DNA of 64,000 bases from an uncultured Latescibacterota bacterium (GCA_951813615.1 OX638377.1:5243739-5307738), one strand, 5' to 3'; shown: positions 15,397 through 23,072, numbered from the stretch's first letter. Made by a program: numbers and translations. The notes: generated by a model from the letters alone, not told the origin.

Positions 15397-15457
15397 AGAA
15401 CCTCCAGCGTCATGTTTCGAGGAGCGTCAGGACCCAAGCGGCAATCGGTTGTTAGGC
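15397..15457 (-). repeat. attC-like site (5' part) overlapping a stop codon
   Basis: On the minus strand GCCTAAC (15451-15457) fits the RYYYAAC inverse core of integron attC sites. Its TAA is the stop codon of the ART-like gene, a common arrangement in gene cassettes. The following AACCGATTGCCGCTTGG resembles the 5' arm of known attC sites. No clear GTTRRRY partner is found before the methyltransferase ATG, so the site may be incomplete. Confidence 0.35.
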
Positions 15458-16198
15458 GCTGACGGCCCGCTCGCAGAATTCGGTAACTGCCTTCAGCTCC
15501 TGCACGATTTCTACGTTGTTCCGGAGCTTCTCCTCAGCATTCAGAAACACCTCACGTAGGTCACTCCTGAGAACCTCGCGTCTCCCATTGCTCCCCTGCA
15601 CTCTGAACCCTTGAAGACTTAGCGACTCAGGGGCAATCTCCGAGCAGATCAATAGCTCATGGTATTCCTGCATTGGGAGCAGGTGGTCCCATCGAATCTT
15701 CAGATTGTCGACGAAGGAAAGGCTGGTCTTCCAGTATGCTTCACACGCAACCGGCTCCATCCTGTCCTTATAGAAGGCTTTTCTCTCCGGCGTATCGAAG
15801 TACCCCGCCTCCTCTGGACCGTTCACCATATCTGAGAACTGGTCGCAGGCGGTCCAAGTCCGCTCAATAATGTGATCTGTGGTCTCAATGCCAATTATCG
15901 CGTCATTAACTTTGCCATCCACAATGCCGTCAGAGCCTCCTTGCCTTGCCTTGTTCATGTAACCGAAAATGCATTTCCTCGGATCCACCCAATTAGGAAT
16001 GAAGTTAGGACGATGCCTGTAATGAGCTTCATAAATTATATGGTGCTGTTCTGTTGGATCTTCTTTGAAACGGGGAATCAAACCCCTCTGAAAGATGCTA
16101 ACCAAATTTTCGCTAGGACTTCCGTGATAGATCAACCCGGTCTCATCAAAATCTGGCAGAAGCCAGTTCATTTCCTCCCATGACATAACACCTGGCAT
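15452..16198 (-). CDS. Uncharacterised protein, possible ADP-ribosyltransferase-like fold
   Basis: A 248-residue cytosolic protein. The start GLIYHGSPSENLVSIFQRGLIP is the L-Y/H-G-[ST]-x5-I-x-x-x-G-L signature seen at the NAD-binding edge of ART-like and RNA 2'-phosphotransferase-like folds. A conserved-looking CIFGYMN segment and many histidines follow (EQHHIIYEAHYRHRP). I cannot place it in a named family. Initiation at ATG 16198 or 16186 is possible. Its start overlaps the tail of the truncated GrpB frame, and its stop lies in an attC-like site. Confidence 0.6.
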   Translation of the reverse strand: MPGVMSWEEMNWLLPDFDETGLIYHGSPSENLVSIFQRGLIPRFKEDPTEQHHIIYEAHYRHRPNFIPNWVDPRKCIFGYMNKARQGGSDGIVDGKVNDAIIGIETTDHIIERTWTACDQFSDMVNGPEEAGYFDTPERKAFYKDRMEPVACEAYWKTSLSFVDNLKIRWDHLLPMQEYHELLICSEIAPESLSLQGFRVQGSNGRREVLRSDLREVFLNAEEKLRNNVEIVQELKAVTEFCERAVSA

Positions 16199-16434
16199 GT
16201 CGAAAACTCCCGTTGGTGGTGGAATCGGTAAGCTGATTGGCTCTCAAAATCCTGTGGCTCAATGACAATGTCAACGTCAATGATTGGCTTGGCGGTCATT
16301 CCGGCGACCGAGGTGCTCCCGACATGCTCGATGCTGCAATACCTTCCGGACAAAACAGAGTCAAAACGGTGTCGCAACTCTTCGAACCATGAGGGCCAAG
16401 CCGGATTATAGTGCTTTACCAAGGTAACGGACAT
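16168..16434 (-). pseudogene. GrpB family (UPF0157) nucleotidyltransferase-like protein, truncated
   Basis: The first 65 residues are clear GrpB: VKHYNPAWPSWFEELR, then IEHVGSTSVAGMTAKPIIDVDIVI, which contains the nucleotidyltransferase-fold GS-x-x and DxD-like residues. Beyond FES (about 16239) the family pattern stops, and the frame ends after a further 23 unrelated residues. GrpB proteins normally have about 170 residues, so roughly 60% is lost. The break falls just before the ART-like gene starts, suggesting that a new unit replaced the 3' part. Confidence 0.75.
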
Positions 16435-16461
16435 GATTCAATTGACCACGTTGCGTCCCAC

Positions 16462-17175
16462 TTATTTCTGTAATTTGAGCCACTGGCTAAGTAAGTTAGG
16501 CAGGAACCCATTCAGACGATGCATCACATCTTTGGAATTCTCCACAAAGACATCAGCATGGCCGTTATAAGCGTCGCCACCGTCGGGGCCGACCAAATCA
16601 GTCACTCCACGCACGATAACGCAAGTGACATTATTCCTAGTAGCGACCCAGGCGATCGCGCCCGACTCCCAATCCGCAGCGACAGCATCGTACTTGGATC
16701 GCAAGTCTGCAATGTCATCAATGATCAAGTCGCGGTCAGCTGATAGTAACAGACCACGGAACTCTGGGTCAGTCACGGGTTGTTGCATCCAAGTCAGGTC
16801 AAGCTGCGTATGATAGAAGTTAATCGCCTCGGTTGGGTCCTGCATCTGCTCCACGATATCGTACACTACAGTATCGGTGGCAACGATGAACATGCCCTTC
16901 TCTATGTGACCTTTAAAACCACCACATGTGCCCAAGTTGATAATCAAAGCTGGTTGCCATCGATCGATAACGTGCTGGGCTGCGGCTGCGGCTGAGATCT
17001 TACCCCATCCCCCTTGAAAGAAGACGATAGGAATAGAGTCAACATCCACAGTAACCTCGTGGCAGAACCACTCGCCAAAGGGCGACAGTAAGTAGGTTGC
17101 ATTAGGATATAGGCTCCGCACAGCCGCCCACTCAGCATCAGCAGAGACGAGAACGATTACTTTGCCCTCGGTCAT
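16462..17175 (-). CDS. Nucleoside phosphorylase/nucleosidase family protein
   Basis: A 237-residue PNP/UDP-phosphorylase-fold protein. INLGTCGGF near residue 80 corresponds to the family's phosphate/ribose loop. AADWESGAIAWV near residue 170 matches the V-x-ME-x-A-A ribose-binding motif, with Glu conserved and the usual Met replaced by Trp. GVTD with the catalytic-type Asp follows. The closest type is MTA/SAH nucleosidase, but the MET-to-DWES change leaves the substrate uncertain. AAAGGAG lies about 12 nt before the ATG. The gene stands alone between spacers in the cassette-like array. Confidence 0.8.
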   Translation of the reverse strand: MTEGKVIVLVSADAEWAAVRSLYPNATYLLSPFGEWFCHEVTVDVDSIPIVFFQGGWGKISAAAAAQHVIDRWQPALIINLGTCGGFKGHIEKGMFIVATDTVVYDIVEQMQDPTEAINFYHTQLDLTWMQQPVTDPEFRGLLLSADRDLIIDDIADLRSKYDAVAADWESGAIAWVATRNNVTCVIVRGVTDLVGPDGGDAYNGHADVFVENSKDVMHRLNGFLPNLLSQWLKLQK

Positions 17176-17205
17176 AGTGCTTCTAGTCTCCTTTGATCAC
17201 GCATG

Positions 17206-17310
17206 CCACTTAACGTCTTCCGGTTTGCGAACCCGCAAAGCGGATTGCCCATAGGCCAAGCCGCCTCAAGACCGGCGCAGCGCGAACCAAGCTGTCGTAA
17301 GACGTATGCT
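17206..17310 (-). repeat. attC-like spacer
   Basis: The spacer after the NUDIX gene, read on the minus strand, begins with ACGTCTT and ends with its inverted copy AAGACGT followed directly by GTTAAGT, a perfect match to the GTTRRRY core. Inside is a small hairpin (TTTGCG-GGTT-CGCAAA) within the motif shared with the sites at 14546 and 18915. Length (about 100 bp), inverted arms and core position resemble integron attC sites. The 5' inverse core is not clear. Confidence 0.45.
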
Positions 17311-17751
17311 CTACTTACGAGCGTTCATGGACTCTACCAGCAGGTCAATCTTGTCGTCGTAATTGGCAATAAGCTTGGGAAGTGCCCTGACATCGGCCCA
17401 AAAGAAATCGAATGGATGGATCACAGATCCGTCCTCCGCATGTTCTCCATGACGCCAAGTTTCTTCTGTTGGTCCTTCTACAGACAAATGAAAGAACCAG
17501 CGATACTGTAGTTCATCGCTCCCGCAATCCCGCATGTCTCGGGTATCCTGGGCTAGGAACTGCTCATATCTGAGTTCGGTTAAACCGGTCTCCTCTTTTG
17601 CTTCTCGCATCACGGCATCCTGAGGATCCTCTCTAGGCTCAATCATTCCTGCTGGGACTTGAATGCCAGCTTCCGGTGCCTCGGGTTGAGTAAAGAGGAG
17701 TAGGCGGCTCCCGTTGGTGATATAGGCGTAAGCTCTGTGACGGATTTTCAT
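17311..17751 (-). CDS. NUDIX hydrolase
   Basis: A 146-residue NUDIX protein. The Nudix box GMIEPREDPQDAVMREAKEETGL (around residues 35-57) fits G-x5-E-x7-REUxEExGU without exception, giving the magnesium-binding glutamates. The start is RHRAYAYITNG, as in ADP-ribose or nucleotide-sugar pyrophosphatases, though the substrate is not certain. The ATG overlaps the stop of the HAD gene (ATGA), so these two form one unit. NUDIX proteins are frequent cargo of integron cassettes. Confidence 0.9.
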   Translation of the reverse strand: MKIRHRAYAYITNGSRLLLFTQPEAPEAGIQVPAGMIEPREDPQDAVMREAKEETGLTELRYEQFLAQDTRDMRDCGSDELQYRWFFHLSVEGPTEETWRHGEHAEDGSVIHPFDFFWADVRALPKLIANYDDKIDLLVESMNARK

Positions 17752-18200
17752 TGCAATTTGAGAAGCTCACTTAGCGAGTGAATCGTAAAATCGGGATCGC
17801 CCGTTTCGTCGTTGGGCACAAGATCGGCGAATTTCCCATTTTGGAACCAAACCGTTGTGGCTCCTGCTGCATTGCCCCACGCAATCCCTCGTATTATGTA
17901 GTCATCGACGACAACGACCTCGTTAGCTTTAAGATCGACTTTTCTTAACAGGGCCTCATATTCCTTTGATTTGGCGTCGCCGCTTGCGGTGAAGACGATC
18001 TCCTCGAAATGGTCGAGAATACCCTGCTCTCGCAATGCCTCTATACGAGCCTCTTCCTCATCCGCAGGGGAGACGGATACTATACTAAGTCGGTACTGCT
18101 CAGCCAGCGTTTTTACGACGGGGATTGCGTCGGGGAAAAAATCGTCGGTTTCTCGATCGTATAGAGTGCGACCATAGTCAAAGATTATCATCTTAGCCAC
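17748..18200 (-). CDS. HAD-like hydrolase, copy 1
   Basis: A 150-residue HAD-fold protein. Motif I is IIFDYGRTLYD, motif II falls in SIVSVSP, a lysine follows in DAKSKEYEALLRK, and motif IV is VVVVDDYIIRG. In motif I the second aspartate of DxD is glycine. The cap is minimal. The start is taken as GTG 18200, because AAGGGG lies about 9 nt upstream and the same GTG with a similar site exists in copy 2 at 24152-24616. An upstream in-frame extension comes from a different gene fragment. Its 3' end overlaps the NUDIX gene. Confidence 0.78.
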   Translation of the reverse strand: MAKMIIFDYGRTLYDRETDDFFPDAIPVVKTLAEQYRLSIVSVSPADEEEARIEALREQGILDHFEEIVFTASGDAKSKEYEALLRKVDLKANEVVVVDDYIIRGIAWGNAAGATTVWFQNGKFADLVPNDETGDPDFTIHSLSELLKLQ

Positions 18201-18229
18201 GGCGAATATCCCCTTTGGTCTCTGAGCGA

Positions 18230-18350
18230 GCGGGAGTAAAACCAAATTTGTCCCTGACCGATAGGATTCCAAATACTTACCCCGGACACCAGGACCGAGA
18301 TCTCCACGGCGATATTCTGGACGCAGATCGTCTAGATCAGCCTTCTTCAT
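18230..18350 (-). pseudogene. Fragment of a small DLRPEY-type protein fused in frame to HAD copy 1
   Basis: From an ATG at 18350 the frame reads MKKADLDDLRPEYRR, then GPGVRGKYLESYRSGTNLVLL, the N-terminal half of a small family of antitoxin-like proteins that I know only by pattern. After about residue 40 the pattern stops and the frame continues into the HAD gene. It looks like a truncated gene joined at a recombination point. The spacer further upstream (to 18462) has no other convincing gene. Confidence 0.5.
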
Positions 18351-18462
18351 AGATTTTCCTTTGCTACTCGCCCGTCCTCGTCGTGATTATTTCGTGATCG
18401 TTCGTTGTCTCCAGATTGGGTCTTTTCGAGAAGCCCAAAACTGACATGGGTCCTATTCATCC

Positions 18463-18834
18463 TTAAACCTCCACATTGACATAGAAATTGACGATGTTCC
18501 TATCTGGATCGCGAAACCAAACGGACCGGCGTCCCCACGGTTGGGTTGTCGGCGGTTTAACAATCTCAACATTCATGGCCTGCAAACGCTCAAATTCTTG
18601 GTCGACGTCTTCTACCTCAAACTCGATAGTATAGCTACCATATCCAGCCCCCTTCAGGCTTCCATGAGCCATCTCCTCCATGTGTTCTGAGGAGAAGATG
18701 GACAACTCTGCACCCTCCGTTGGAATGATCTTAAATACATCCCCTTCTTCTGGTTCGAGTTTTAGGATCTCTCGGTAGAAAGCGCACAATCTGGGCACGT
18801 TCTGTGTTACTATACAAATGCCATTGAACCGCAT
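18463..18834 (-). CDS. VOC (glyoxalase-like) superfamily protein
   Basis: A 123-residue single VOC module: FNGICIVTQNVPRLCAFYREIL start, YTIEFEVEDVDQEFERLQA in the second half and WGRRSVWFRDPDRNIVNFYV at the end, the usual closing D-P-D/E-G/R-N motif. The first metal position is Asn/Cys rather than His, so a standard glyoxalase I activity is unlikely; a binding or resistance protein is possible. GGAGG lies 7 nt before the ATG. It is a single-gene unit in the cassette-like array. Confidence 0.82.
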   Translation of the reverse strand: MRFNGICIVTQNVPRLCAFYREILKLEPEEGDVFKIIPTEGAELSIFSSEHMEEMAHGSLKGAGYGSYTIEFEVEDVDQEFERLQAMNVEIVKPPTTQPWGRRSVWFRDPDRNIVNFYVNVEV

Positions 18835-19192
18835 GAGGAACCTCCAGAAGTCTCAGTGATTTTTTGGACGGCATAGGACGCACCACCGCCTTTGGGTGAG
18901 AAAAGTCACGGCTTGCGTACAACGGGTTGCCGGTTTGCGAACCCCGAGCTTGTCAAGGAGTTGCCGAAGACCAAAGCGTAGACAACGCCGCCGCGCAACA
19001 CCGATGTGTTATGTGTCGTAAAAAAATGCGATAGCCTACAAGACGGATCCCCAAGCGAAATCAGATCAGCTCGATGGGTACACTTGTCAAGCATAAGAAA
19101 ATCGCCGTGTTGTCTGAACACTATTCTCCTCAAAGAGTTCAGGGAACAACGACTTGTCTATGTTCACAGTTTTGTCCGGTCTGTAAGCCCGT
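18835..19192 (-). other. 358-bp spacer without a convincing gene
   Basis: Apart from the attC-like sequence in its first half, the stretch holds only a 75-codon minus-strand frame (18906-19133) with no known pattern and poor codon use. At 19098-19118 it contains a 21-bp sequence also found at 24128-24148 just after HAD copy 2 (AATCGCCGTGTTGTCTGAAC part), one more shared junction fragment in this region. Confidence 0.5.
18915..19014 (-). repeat. attC-like spacer
   Basis: On the minus strand a 5' heptamer ACATAAC (19008-19014) is followed by CGGTGTTG. About 80 bp later CGGCAACCC precedes GTTGTAC (18915-18921). The arms CGGTGTTG and CAACCCG are imperfect inverted copies. The 3' part carries GGGTTCGCAAACCGG, shared with the spacer at 17206. 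Neither heptamer is a perfect core, so this is a weaker candidate than the site at 22164. Confidence 0.35.
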
Positions 19193-19765
19193 TTATTCTT
19201 CGCCCGCCAATAGTCGGATTCGCTGCACAAGGTCATCTATGCTGGGTGAGTATTGCCCCTCTGTTGAGACGTGAACTGTGGGCACGTTGAAATCTGGAGC
19301 TGTATAGTCGTCAGGCGGCGACATCTCACCTGTTTTCCTGTAGATTTCAACGCGCTTATCCCCGTGGTAGAACTCCCGATTAGGATCATCCAGACCCCGC
19401 TGGAGATGGCGCTTAGCCGCCACCATCCCGTCAACGGAGCATACGACAATGAAAGGAGTACACAATTCAAGGATCTTGGGCATCCTTGGTTCCCAAACCC
19501 TGTGCTGAAAGGCCGCCTCAATAACGACAGAGATTTTACCGGCGAGATACTGATTTACTACCTCGAAGAAAAAATTGGAGACTACGCCATTGGTGTCCGG
19601 CGGAAGCTGATCGTGCTTGACGCCATGGGTATTGACATAGCCCTCCTTGATCTCGTCGCGACTGATAACCGGCATCCACAATCGCTCAGCGAGCCTCTTG
19701 GCTAGACTCGTCTTCCCGGATCCCGGTCGGCCTGTGACGATAATGCATTTGGGTTTACTGCTCAT
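19193..19765 (-). CDS. P-loop kinase-like ATPase
   Basis: A 190-residue protein with Walker A VTGRPGSGKTSLAKRLAE near the N-terminus, an ISRDEIKEGY segment as in zeta-toxin and chloramphenicol-phosphotransferase-like kinases, and an EAAFQHRVWEPR block that may act as the lid/Walker B region. It should phosphorylate a small molecule such as a nucleoside, sugar or antibiotic; the target is not clear. The ATG overlaps the stop of a DUF2283 3' fragment. Confidence 0.8.
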   Translation of the reverse strand: MSSKPKCIIVTGRPGSGKTSLAKRLAERLWMPVISRDEIKEGYVNTHGVKHDQLPPDTNGVVSNFFFEVVNQYLAGKISVVIEAAFQHRVWEPRMPKILELCTPFIVVCSVDGMVAAKRHLQRGLDDPNREFYHGDKRVEIYRKTGEMSPPDDYTAPDFNVPTVHVSTEGQYSPSIDDLVQRIRLLAGEE

Positions 19766-19833
19766 GGTTCTGGCTCTTTCACAGGAGCAAGATCAAGGCT
19801 GCGTAAAACCTCGTTGATCTGAGCCACCGTCAT
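19762..19833 (-). pseudogene. DUF2283 gene, 3' fragment
   Basis: The minus-strand frame MTVAQINEVLRSLDL, then APVKEPEP and stop, matches the C-terminal end of the complete DUF2283 gene at 24639 (MTAAQINEVLRSLDLSPMKEED). The N-terminal half of the same gene lies about 1 kb away at 20726-20839, on the other side of the epimerase gene. Its stop TGA overlaps the ATG of the kinase gene. Confidence 0.75.
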
Positions 19834-19890
19834 AATTCGCTCTTCAGCGATGCGTTGACCTCAACAGTCGAAATTATTTTCTATGACTGG

Positions 19891-20706
19891 TTACGCGTCA
19901 TAGTCGTGATTATCTTCCGCTCGATCCTGTGGTACAAATCCCACCTTTCGCTGTGCATCTGAGATGTCCACCCAACGTAGGTCGTTGTTCGACATGCCGT
20001 AGAAAATCTCAAATCGCAAACTACCATCCGCATTGATGCACCGCTCGAATATCTGGACAATATCGCGTTGGCTCACATAGATGTCGGCACCCTGTGGCGG
20101 ACGAGGACGATCGCGCTCGACTTGACCGATACGGACGCAGATACACGACAACCCATGACGATGGGCGTAGGTTCGCGCCAAAGACTCCGTCCACACTTTG
20201 GTTGCGGCGTATAGACCCCTCGGTTCCGCGGGTATATTGGGCGTAATCATCTCTACATTGTCCGGTATATCTGCATGTCGGCGTTCCATCATCGCCTTGT
20301 ACGGCTCTTGCTCGCGATGTCCTTGCGAGACCATAATGCTGCTGGCGGCGACGATACGCGCAACGCCGGTGGCTTTGCACGCTTCAAAGACATTATAAGT
20401 CCCAATGATGTTGTTGTTCAGTAAACTCTCCCAACTCTCCCCGCTCGGATCCGCGGCAAGGTGTGCGACAACATCCATACCTTCAACAGCGCGTCGTACC
20501 TGATCAAAATCAGCCATATCGCACAGGATGAATTTCTCGTCTGGAATTTCGAGCGTCCATGACCCCGGAACGCGAACGGATGGCTCCAATTTGTAGTCGA
20601 GTGCATACGCATCGTACTTTTCCGGTTGTTCTTGCAGCCGTTTGTAGGTCATGTAACCAATCTGCCCAGTTGCACCTGTAACAAGCACCCTCTTGGGTGT
20701 AGCCAT
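19891..20706 (-). CDS. NAD-dependent epimerase/dehydratase (extended SDR) family protein
   Basis: A 271-residue extended SDR. The Rossmann motif VTGATGQIGYMTYKRL lies at the N-terminus, a CDMADFDQV adenine-binding region near residue 60, and DVVAHLAAD is the usual strand 4 motif. Ser in ASSIMVS is followed by YAATKVWTE, the YxxxK active site. AAAGGAAA precedes ATG 20706. It probably acts on an NDP-sugar or uronic acid. It is inserted between two halves of a DUF2283 gene. Confidence 0.86.
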   Translation of the reverse strand: MATPKRVLVTGATGQIGYMTYKRLQEQPEKYDAYALDYKLEPSVRVPGSWTLEIPDEKFILCDMADFDQVRRAVEGMDVVAHLAADPSGESWESLLNNNIIGTYNVFEACKATGVARIVAASSIMVSQGHREQEPYKAMMERRHADIPDNVEMITPNIPAEPRGLYAATKVWTESLARTYAHRHGLSCICVRIGQVERDRPRPPQGADIYVSQRDIVQIFERCINADGSLRFEIFYGMSNNDLRWVDISDAQRKVGFVPQDRAEDNHDYDA

Positions 20707-20725
20707 ACGTTTATTTTCCTTTCGT

Positions 20726-20839
20726 TTATGGGTTCGACTCTGTTCGTACACTTTCCACACCCGAAGCGGACGATAAGTACAGATATGCGGCTAAGGGCTT
20801 CCCTTTACGGTAGGTAATTTCCAAATAGTGTTCTCGCAA
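20726..20839 (-). pseudogene. DUF2283 gene, 5' fragment
   Basis: Reads REHYLEITYRKGKPLAAYLY, then LSSASGVESVRTES, before an abrupt change and a stop, nearly the same as the start of the complete gene at 24908. The ATG has been altered by a small deletion, so only a TTG could start it. Together with 19762-19833 it forms one DUF2283 gene split by the epimerase unit. Confidence 0.75.
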
Positions 20840-20864
20840 TTAGCTCCTCAGCGATGCGTTGACC

Positions 20865-21656
20865 TCAACAGTTTCCGTCCTCCAGATCAGAGCAGGGCTG
20901 CACTCGATACCAATACCGGTACGACTCGCTGAAACCATACTTGCGTTGTAGAGTTAGGGCTGGCTCGTTGTTCGCCATCACCTGCAGGTAGGCCAGACGC
21001 GCCCCTTGCTCAAATCCCCAGTTGAGGCGGGCCTCAAGGAGCCCACGGCCGAAGCCCTGACCCCGATGCTCGGGATCGACCAGCAAATCAAAGAGCCCCA
21101 CGATTGAGCCCGAAACAACGGCGCGGGCGCAGCCTACGGATTGGCCATCAGTCCGGACGACAACATAGGCCGAAGGAGTGGAGATCGCGTTGAGCAAACT
21201 GCGAAATACCTCAGCGTGCTGACTGCGACCGGACAGACGTATCCAGGTTTCGAGCCACTCATCTGTTGCACCTTCGTATAGCGATATGGCAGGGGAACTA
21301 GCGGAACGGGTCTCAAGCCGCTTGGTTTGAACCAGTGTATCGGCGTCTCTCGAGTACTGAAGCTGCGCCAAGGTCTCGTCCAAATCCCCAGGTTGACAGG
21401 CAGGAAAAATCTTAAAAAGACAAGGTAGCGATGCCCGCGCGTACGCCGCTTCACAATGAACCAACTTCTCCTGGAGCGGGGTTGTGGATTCATACAGCGG
21501 GACTACACAGTTGGCACGGCGACTGTACCCCTCAGCCATTCGAACGATCCAGCCGTCGTAGAACTCTGTTTGCAGCGCGGGTAGCCCGTTCAGCGCCGCC
21601 TCTTCCAGCCTTGCTACAAGCTCTGGACTGTTCGTTGAATCAAGTGCTGTAGTCAT
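20865..21656 (-). CDS. GNAT N-acetyltransferase with N-terminal extension
   Basis: A 263-residue protein. The C-terminal 120 residues form a GNAT domain: GLFDLLVDPEHRGQGFGRGLL is motif A with the Q/R-x-x-G-x-G/A acetyl-CoA loop, followed by LAYLQVMANNEPALTLQRKYGF. The N-terminal 130 residues (EEAALNGLPALQTEFYDGWIVR) are typical of a family of two-domain GNAT proteins of unknown substrate. The gene is followed by GTTGAGGTCAAC, also found after the epimerase gene, so both units end in the same short sequence. Confidence 0.85.
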   Translation of the reverse strand: MTTALDSTNSPELVARLEEAALNGLPALQTEFYDGWIVRMAEGYSRRANCVVPLYESTTPLQEKLVHCEAAYARASLPCLFKIFPACQPGDLDETLAQLQYSRDADTLVQTKRLETRSASSPAISLYEGATDEWLETWIRLSGRSQHAEVFRSLLNAISTPSAYVVVRTDGQSVGCARAVVSGSIVGLFDLLVDPEHRGQGFGRGLLEARLNWGFEQGARLAYLQVMANNEPALTLQRKYGFSESYRYWYRVQPCSDLEDGNC

Positions 21657-21684
21657 AGGCTTCGGTATGTCTAGATTCGTTCAT

Positions 21685-22092
21685 TCATCCTGGCTCAACT
21701 TGACCAATTTTCGCTATGATCGAGCGCAAATCCGGGTCTGAAAACTGATCTGACTTCAATACCTTGCCGTCCTCCCTGAATATGGGCTTACCCTGCTCAT
21801 CTAGCTTGCTCATGTTGCTGCGGTGGACTTCAGCAAAGAGCTCTGCGGCAATGTCCTGCAGACCATGCGCAATGAACGTACCCAGCAGTACGTAAAGCAT
21901 GTCTGTAAGGGCGTCTGCGATCTCGACGATGTCGTGGTTATGTACGGCCGCTCGATACTCTTCTAGCTCTTCCAAAAACATCTGGATACGCCCTTGGCTT
22001 ATCTCCGCCGGCACCGTTGCCGTAGGCGTGCTCTGCATGTATGCTTGGAACACCTCGTGAAAACATTTTACGCTATCTAGCTGATCTTTCAC
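21685..22092 (-). CDS. Phosphoribosyl-ATP pyrophosphohydrolase-like (MazG-like) protein, copy 1
   Basis: A 135-residue all-alpha NTP pyrophosphohydrolase-like protein. EELEEYRAAVHNHDIVEIADALTDMLYVLLGT holds the E-E-x-x-E and E-x-x-D metal-binding motifs. The C-terminal HRSNMSKLDEQGKPI then GKVLK is characteristic of this subgroup. GTG 22092 is preferred as the start because AGGAG lies about 7 nt upstream. It should hydrolyse a nucleoside triphosphate, perhaps as house-cleaning or defence. A decayed near-copy lies at 25170-25575. Confidence 0.82.
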   Translation of the reverse strand: MKDQLDSVKCFHEVFQAYMQSTPTATVPAEISQGRIQMFLEELEEYRAAVHNHDIVEIADALTDMLYVLLGTFIAHGLQDIAAELFAEVHRSNMSKLDEQGKPIFREDGKVLKSDQFSDPDLRSIIAKIGQVEPG

Positions 22093-22163
22093 TTGGCATC
22101 TCCTGACCGCTCTGCCTAATACCTTCACAGATAGTTTATGGGGCTACGAATCTAATGGTTGGT

Positions 22164-22255
22164 GCATAACGTCTTGTCACTGGTTGATGGTATCCGCAGG
22201 CGGCTATTCACGGAGGCCGAGTTAGAGGCTGGAGCGGCCGCGAACCCTGTTAGGC
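22164..22255 (-). repeat. attC-like site with both core heptamers
   Basis: The best attC candidate. On the minus strand it starts with GCCTAAC (22249-22255, matching RYYYAAC) 8 nt after the HNH stop and ends with GTTATGC (22164-22170), which pairs with GCCTAAC at six of seven positions. The 92-bp length is within the range of chromosomal attC sites. AAGACGTTA before and in the 3' core is shared with the site at 17206. The inner arms are only weakly complementary. Confidence 0.45.
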
Positions 22256-22263
22256 GTCGGCGG

Positions 22264-22950
22264 TCAGCCGGTTGAGCGCCGACTGACGCGTTTGTACTGA
22301 CCACCGAAAGATACGTTCATTCCAAAGTTAAAATTGTTGGCCCCTGATTCCGTCGCGACCAACCCGTCCGGACCAAACTCTAGCTCAAGGCGATATTCAC
22401 CGACGGGGGTCTCTTCCCGAAAGCTGGGGATCTCTTCCCGAAAGATGGTCGAATTGTTGATCACGGGCGCAACGAAGGCCAAATCTCCGATGTTAGGACC
22501 TCTCGACCGAGAAGTTCCCCAAAGGGCAAATCCCTCGACTCGAACGCGACCATCTGCAAGGATGGATACATCGAACTCCGCCTCCTCGTTCGGCCCTTCG
22601 CGCACGTAGTGCCCAGCTATGGTTTGTATAGGTGGCTCCGCTCCCACGAACGATACCGGAGCGTTCCATTCCGAGGCGATCGCCTCGTGTAACTCGTCAC
22701 GGAATTGCCGGACTTCTCCGAGAGTAAGCCCCTTGCTCTGGCTTGTCGTCCCGTCGTACTTGTCGTGACATTCAAGACATAGAAACACGAGGTTGTTTAA
22801 GGCGCTGTTACTCGCGTTCTGATCTAGGTGCGCTATCTGACCACTCTTGATCGCGGTGTCGCGAGACAGGCCAAAACACATCGCGCACCGACGTCGGCAT
22901 CGGAGCAGTACCTGTTCTTCGACAGCCTTTGGCGTTTTGGGTCGGCTCAT
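22264..22950 (-). CDS. HNH endonuclease domain protein
   Basis: A 228-residue protein. Residues 15-75 form an HNH nuclease: CRRRCAMC knuckle, then IAHLDQNASNSALNNLVFLC and LECHDKYD, giving the H-N-H residues and two CxxC zinc pairs. The remaining 150 residues have no recognisable domain; they are beta-rich (EFDVSILADGRVRVEGFALWG) and may sense or bind something. Small HNH proteins in such arrays may act on DNA in defence. A weak GTAGG lies before the ATG. Confidence 0.83.
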   Translation of the reverse strand: MSRPKTPKAVEEQVLLRCRRRCAMCFGLSRDTAIKSGQIAHLDQNASNSALNNLVFLCLECHDKYDGTTSQSKGLTLGEVRQFRDELHEAIASEWNAPVSFVGAEPPIQTIAGHYVREGPNEEAEFDVSILADGRVRVEGFALWGTSRSRGPNIGDLAFVAPVINNSTIFREEIPSFREETPVGEYRLELEFGPDGLVATESGANNFNFGMNVSFGGQYKRVSRRSTG

Positions 22951-22972
22951 AAATACCTACTCAAGCCCTACT

Positions 22973-23069
22973 TCGCCTTCTCCTCACCCTGCCGTCGCCA
23001 ACCTCATACGGATTCTCCCGATTCGCCAGCGGCAAAGACACTCGCGTCCCCAAGCGCTGCGACTCGTGT
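22973..23069 (-). pseudogene. 3'-end remnant of a Gfo/Idh/MocA oxidoreductase gene
   Basis: The minus strand encodes HESQRLGTRVSLPLANRENPYE, identical in protein to the last conserved part of the oxidoreductase at 31044-32177, while the DNA differs at several positions. The upstream part of that gene is absent. Both copies have the same orientation and lie about 8 kb apart on either side of the defence genes, so this may mark an insertion border. Confidence 0.7.
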
Positions 23070-23072
23070 GAT

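Noticed and set aside
18906-19133. 75-codon minus-strand frame in the spacer after the VOC gene
   Set aside because: Covers the attC-like sequence and a repeated junction fragment; no family pattern or ribosome site.
20852-20873. GTTGAGGTCAAC near the ends of the epimerase and GNAT units as an attC core
   Set aside because: Forms a small hairpin and is repeated, but it does not match RYYYAAC or GTTRRRY; kept only as a border repeat.
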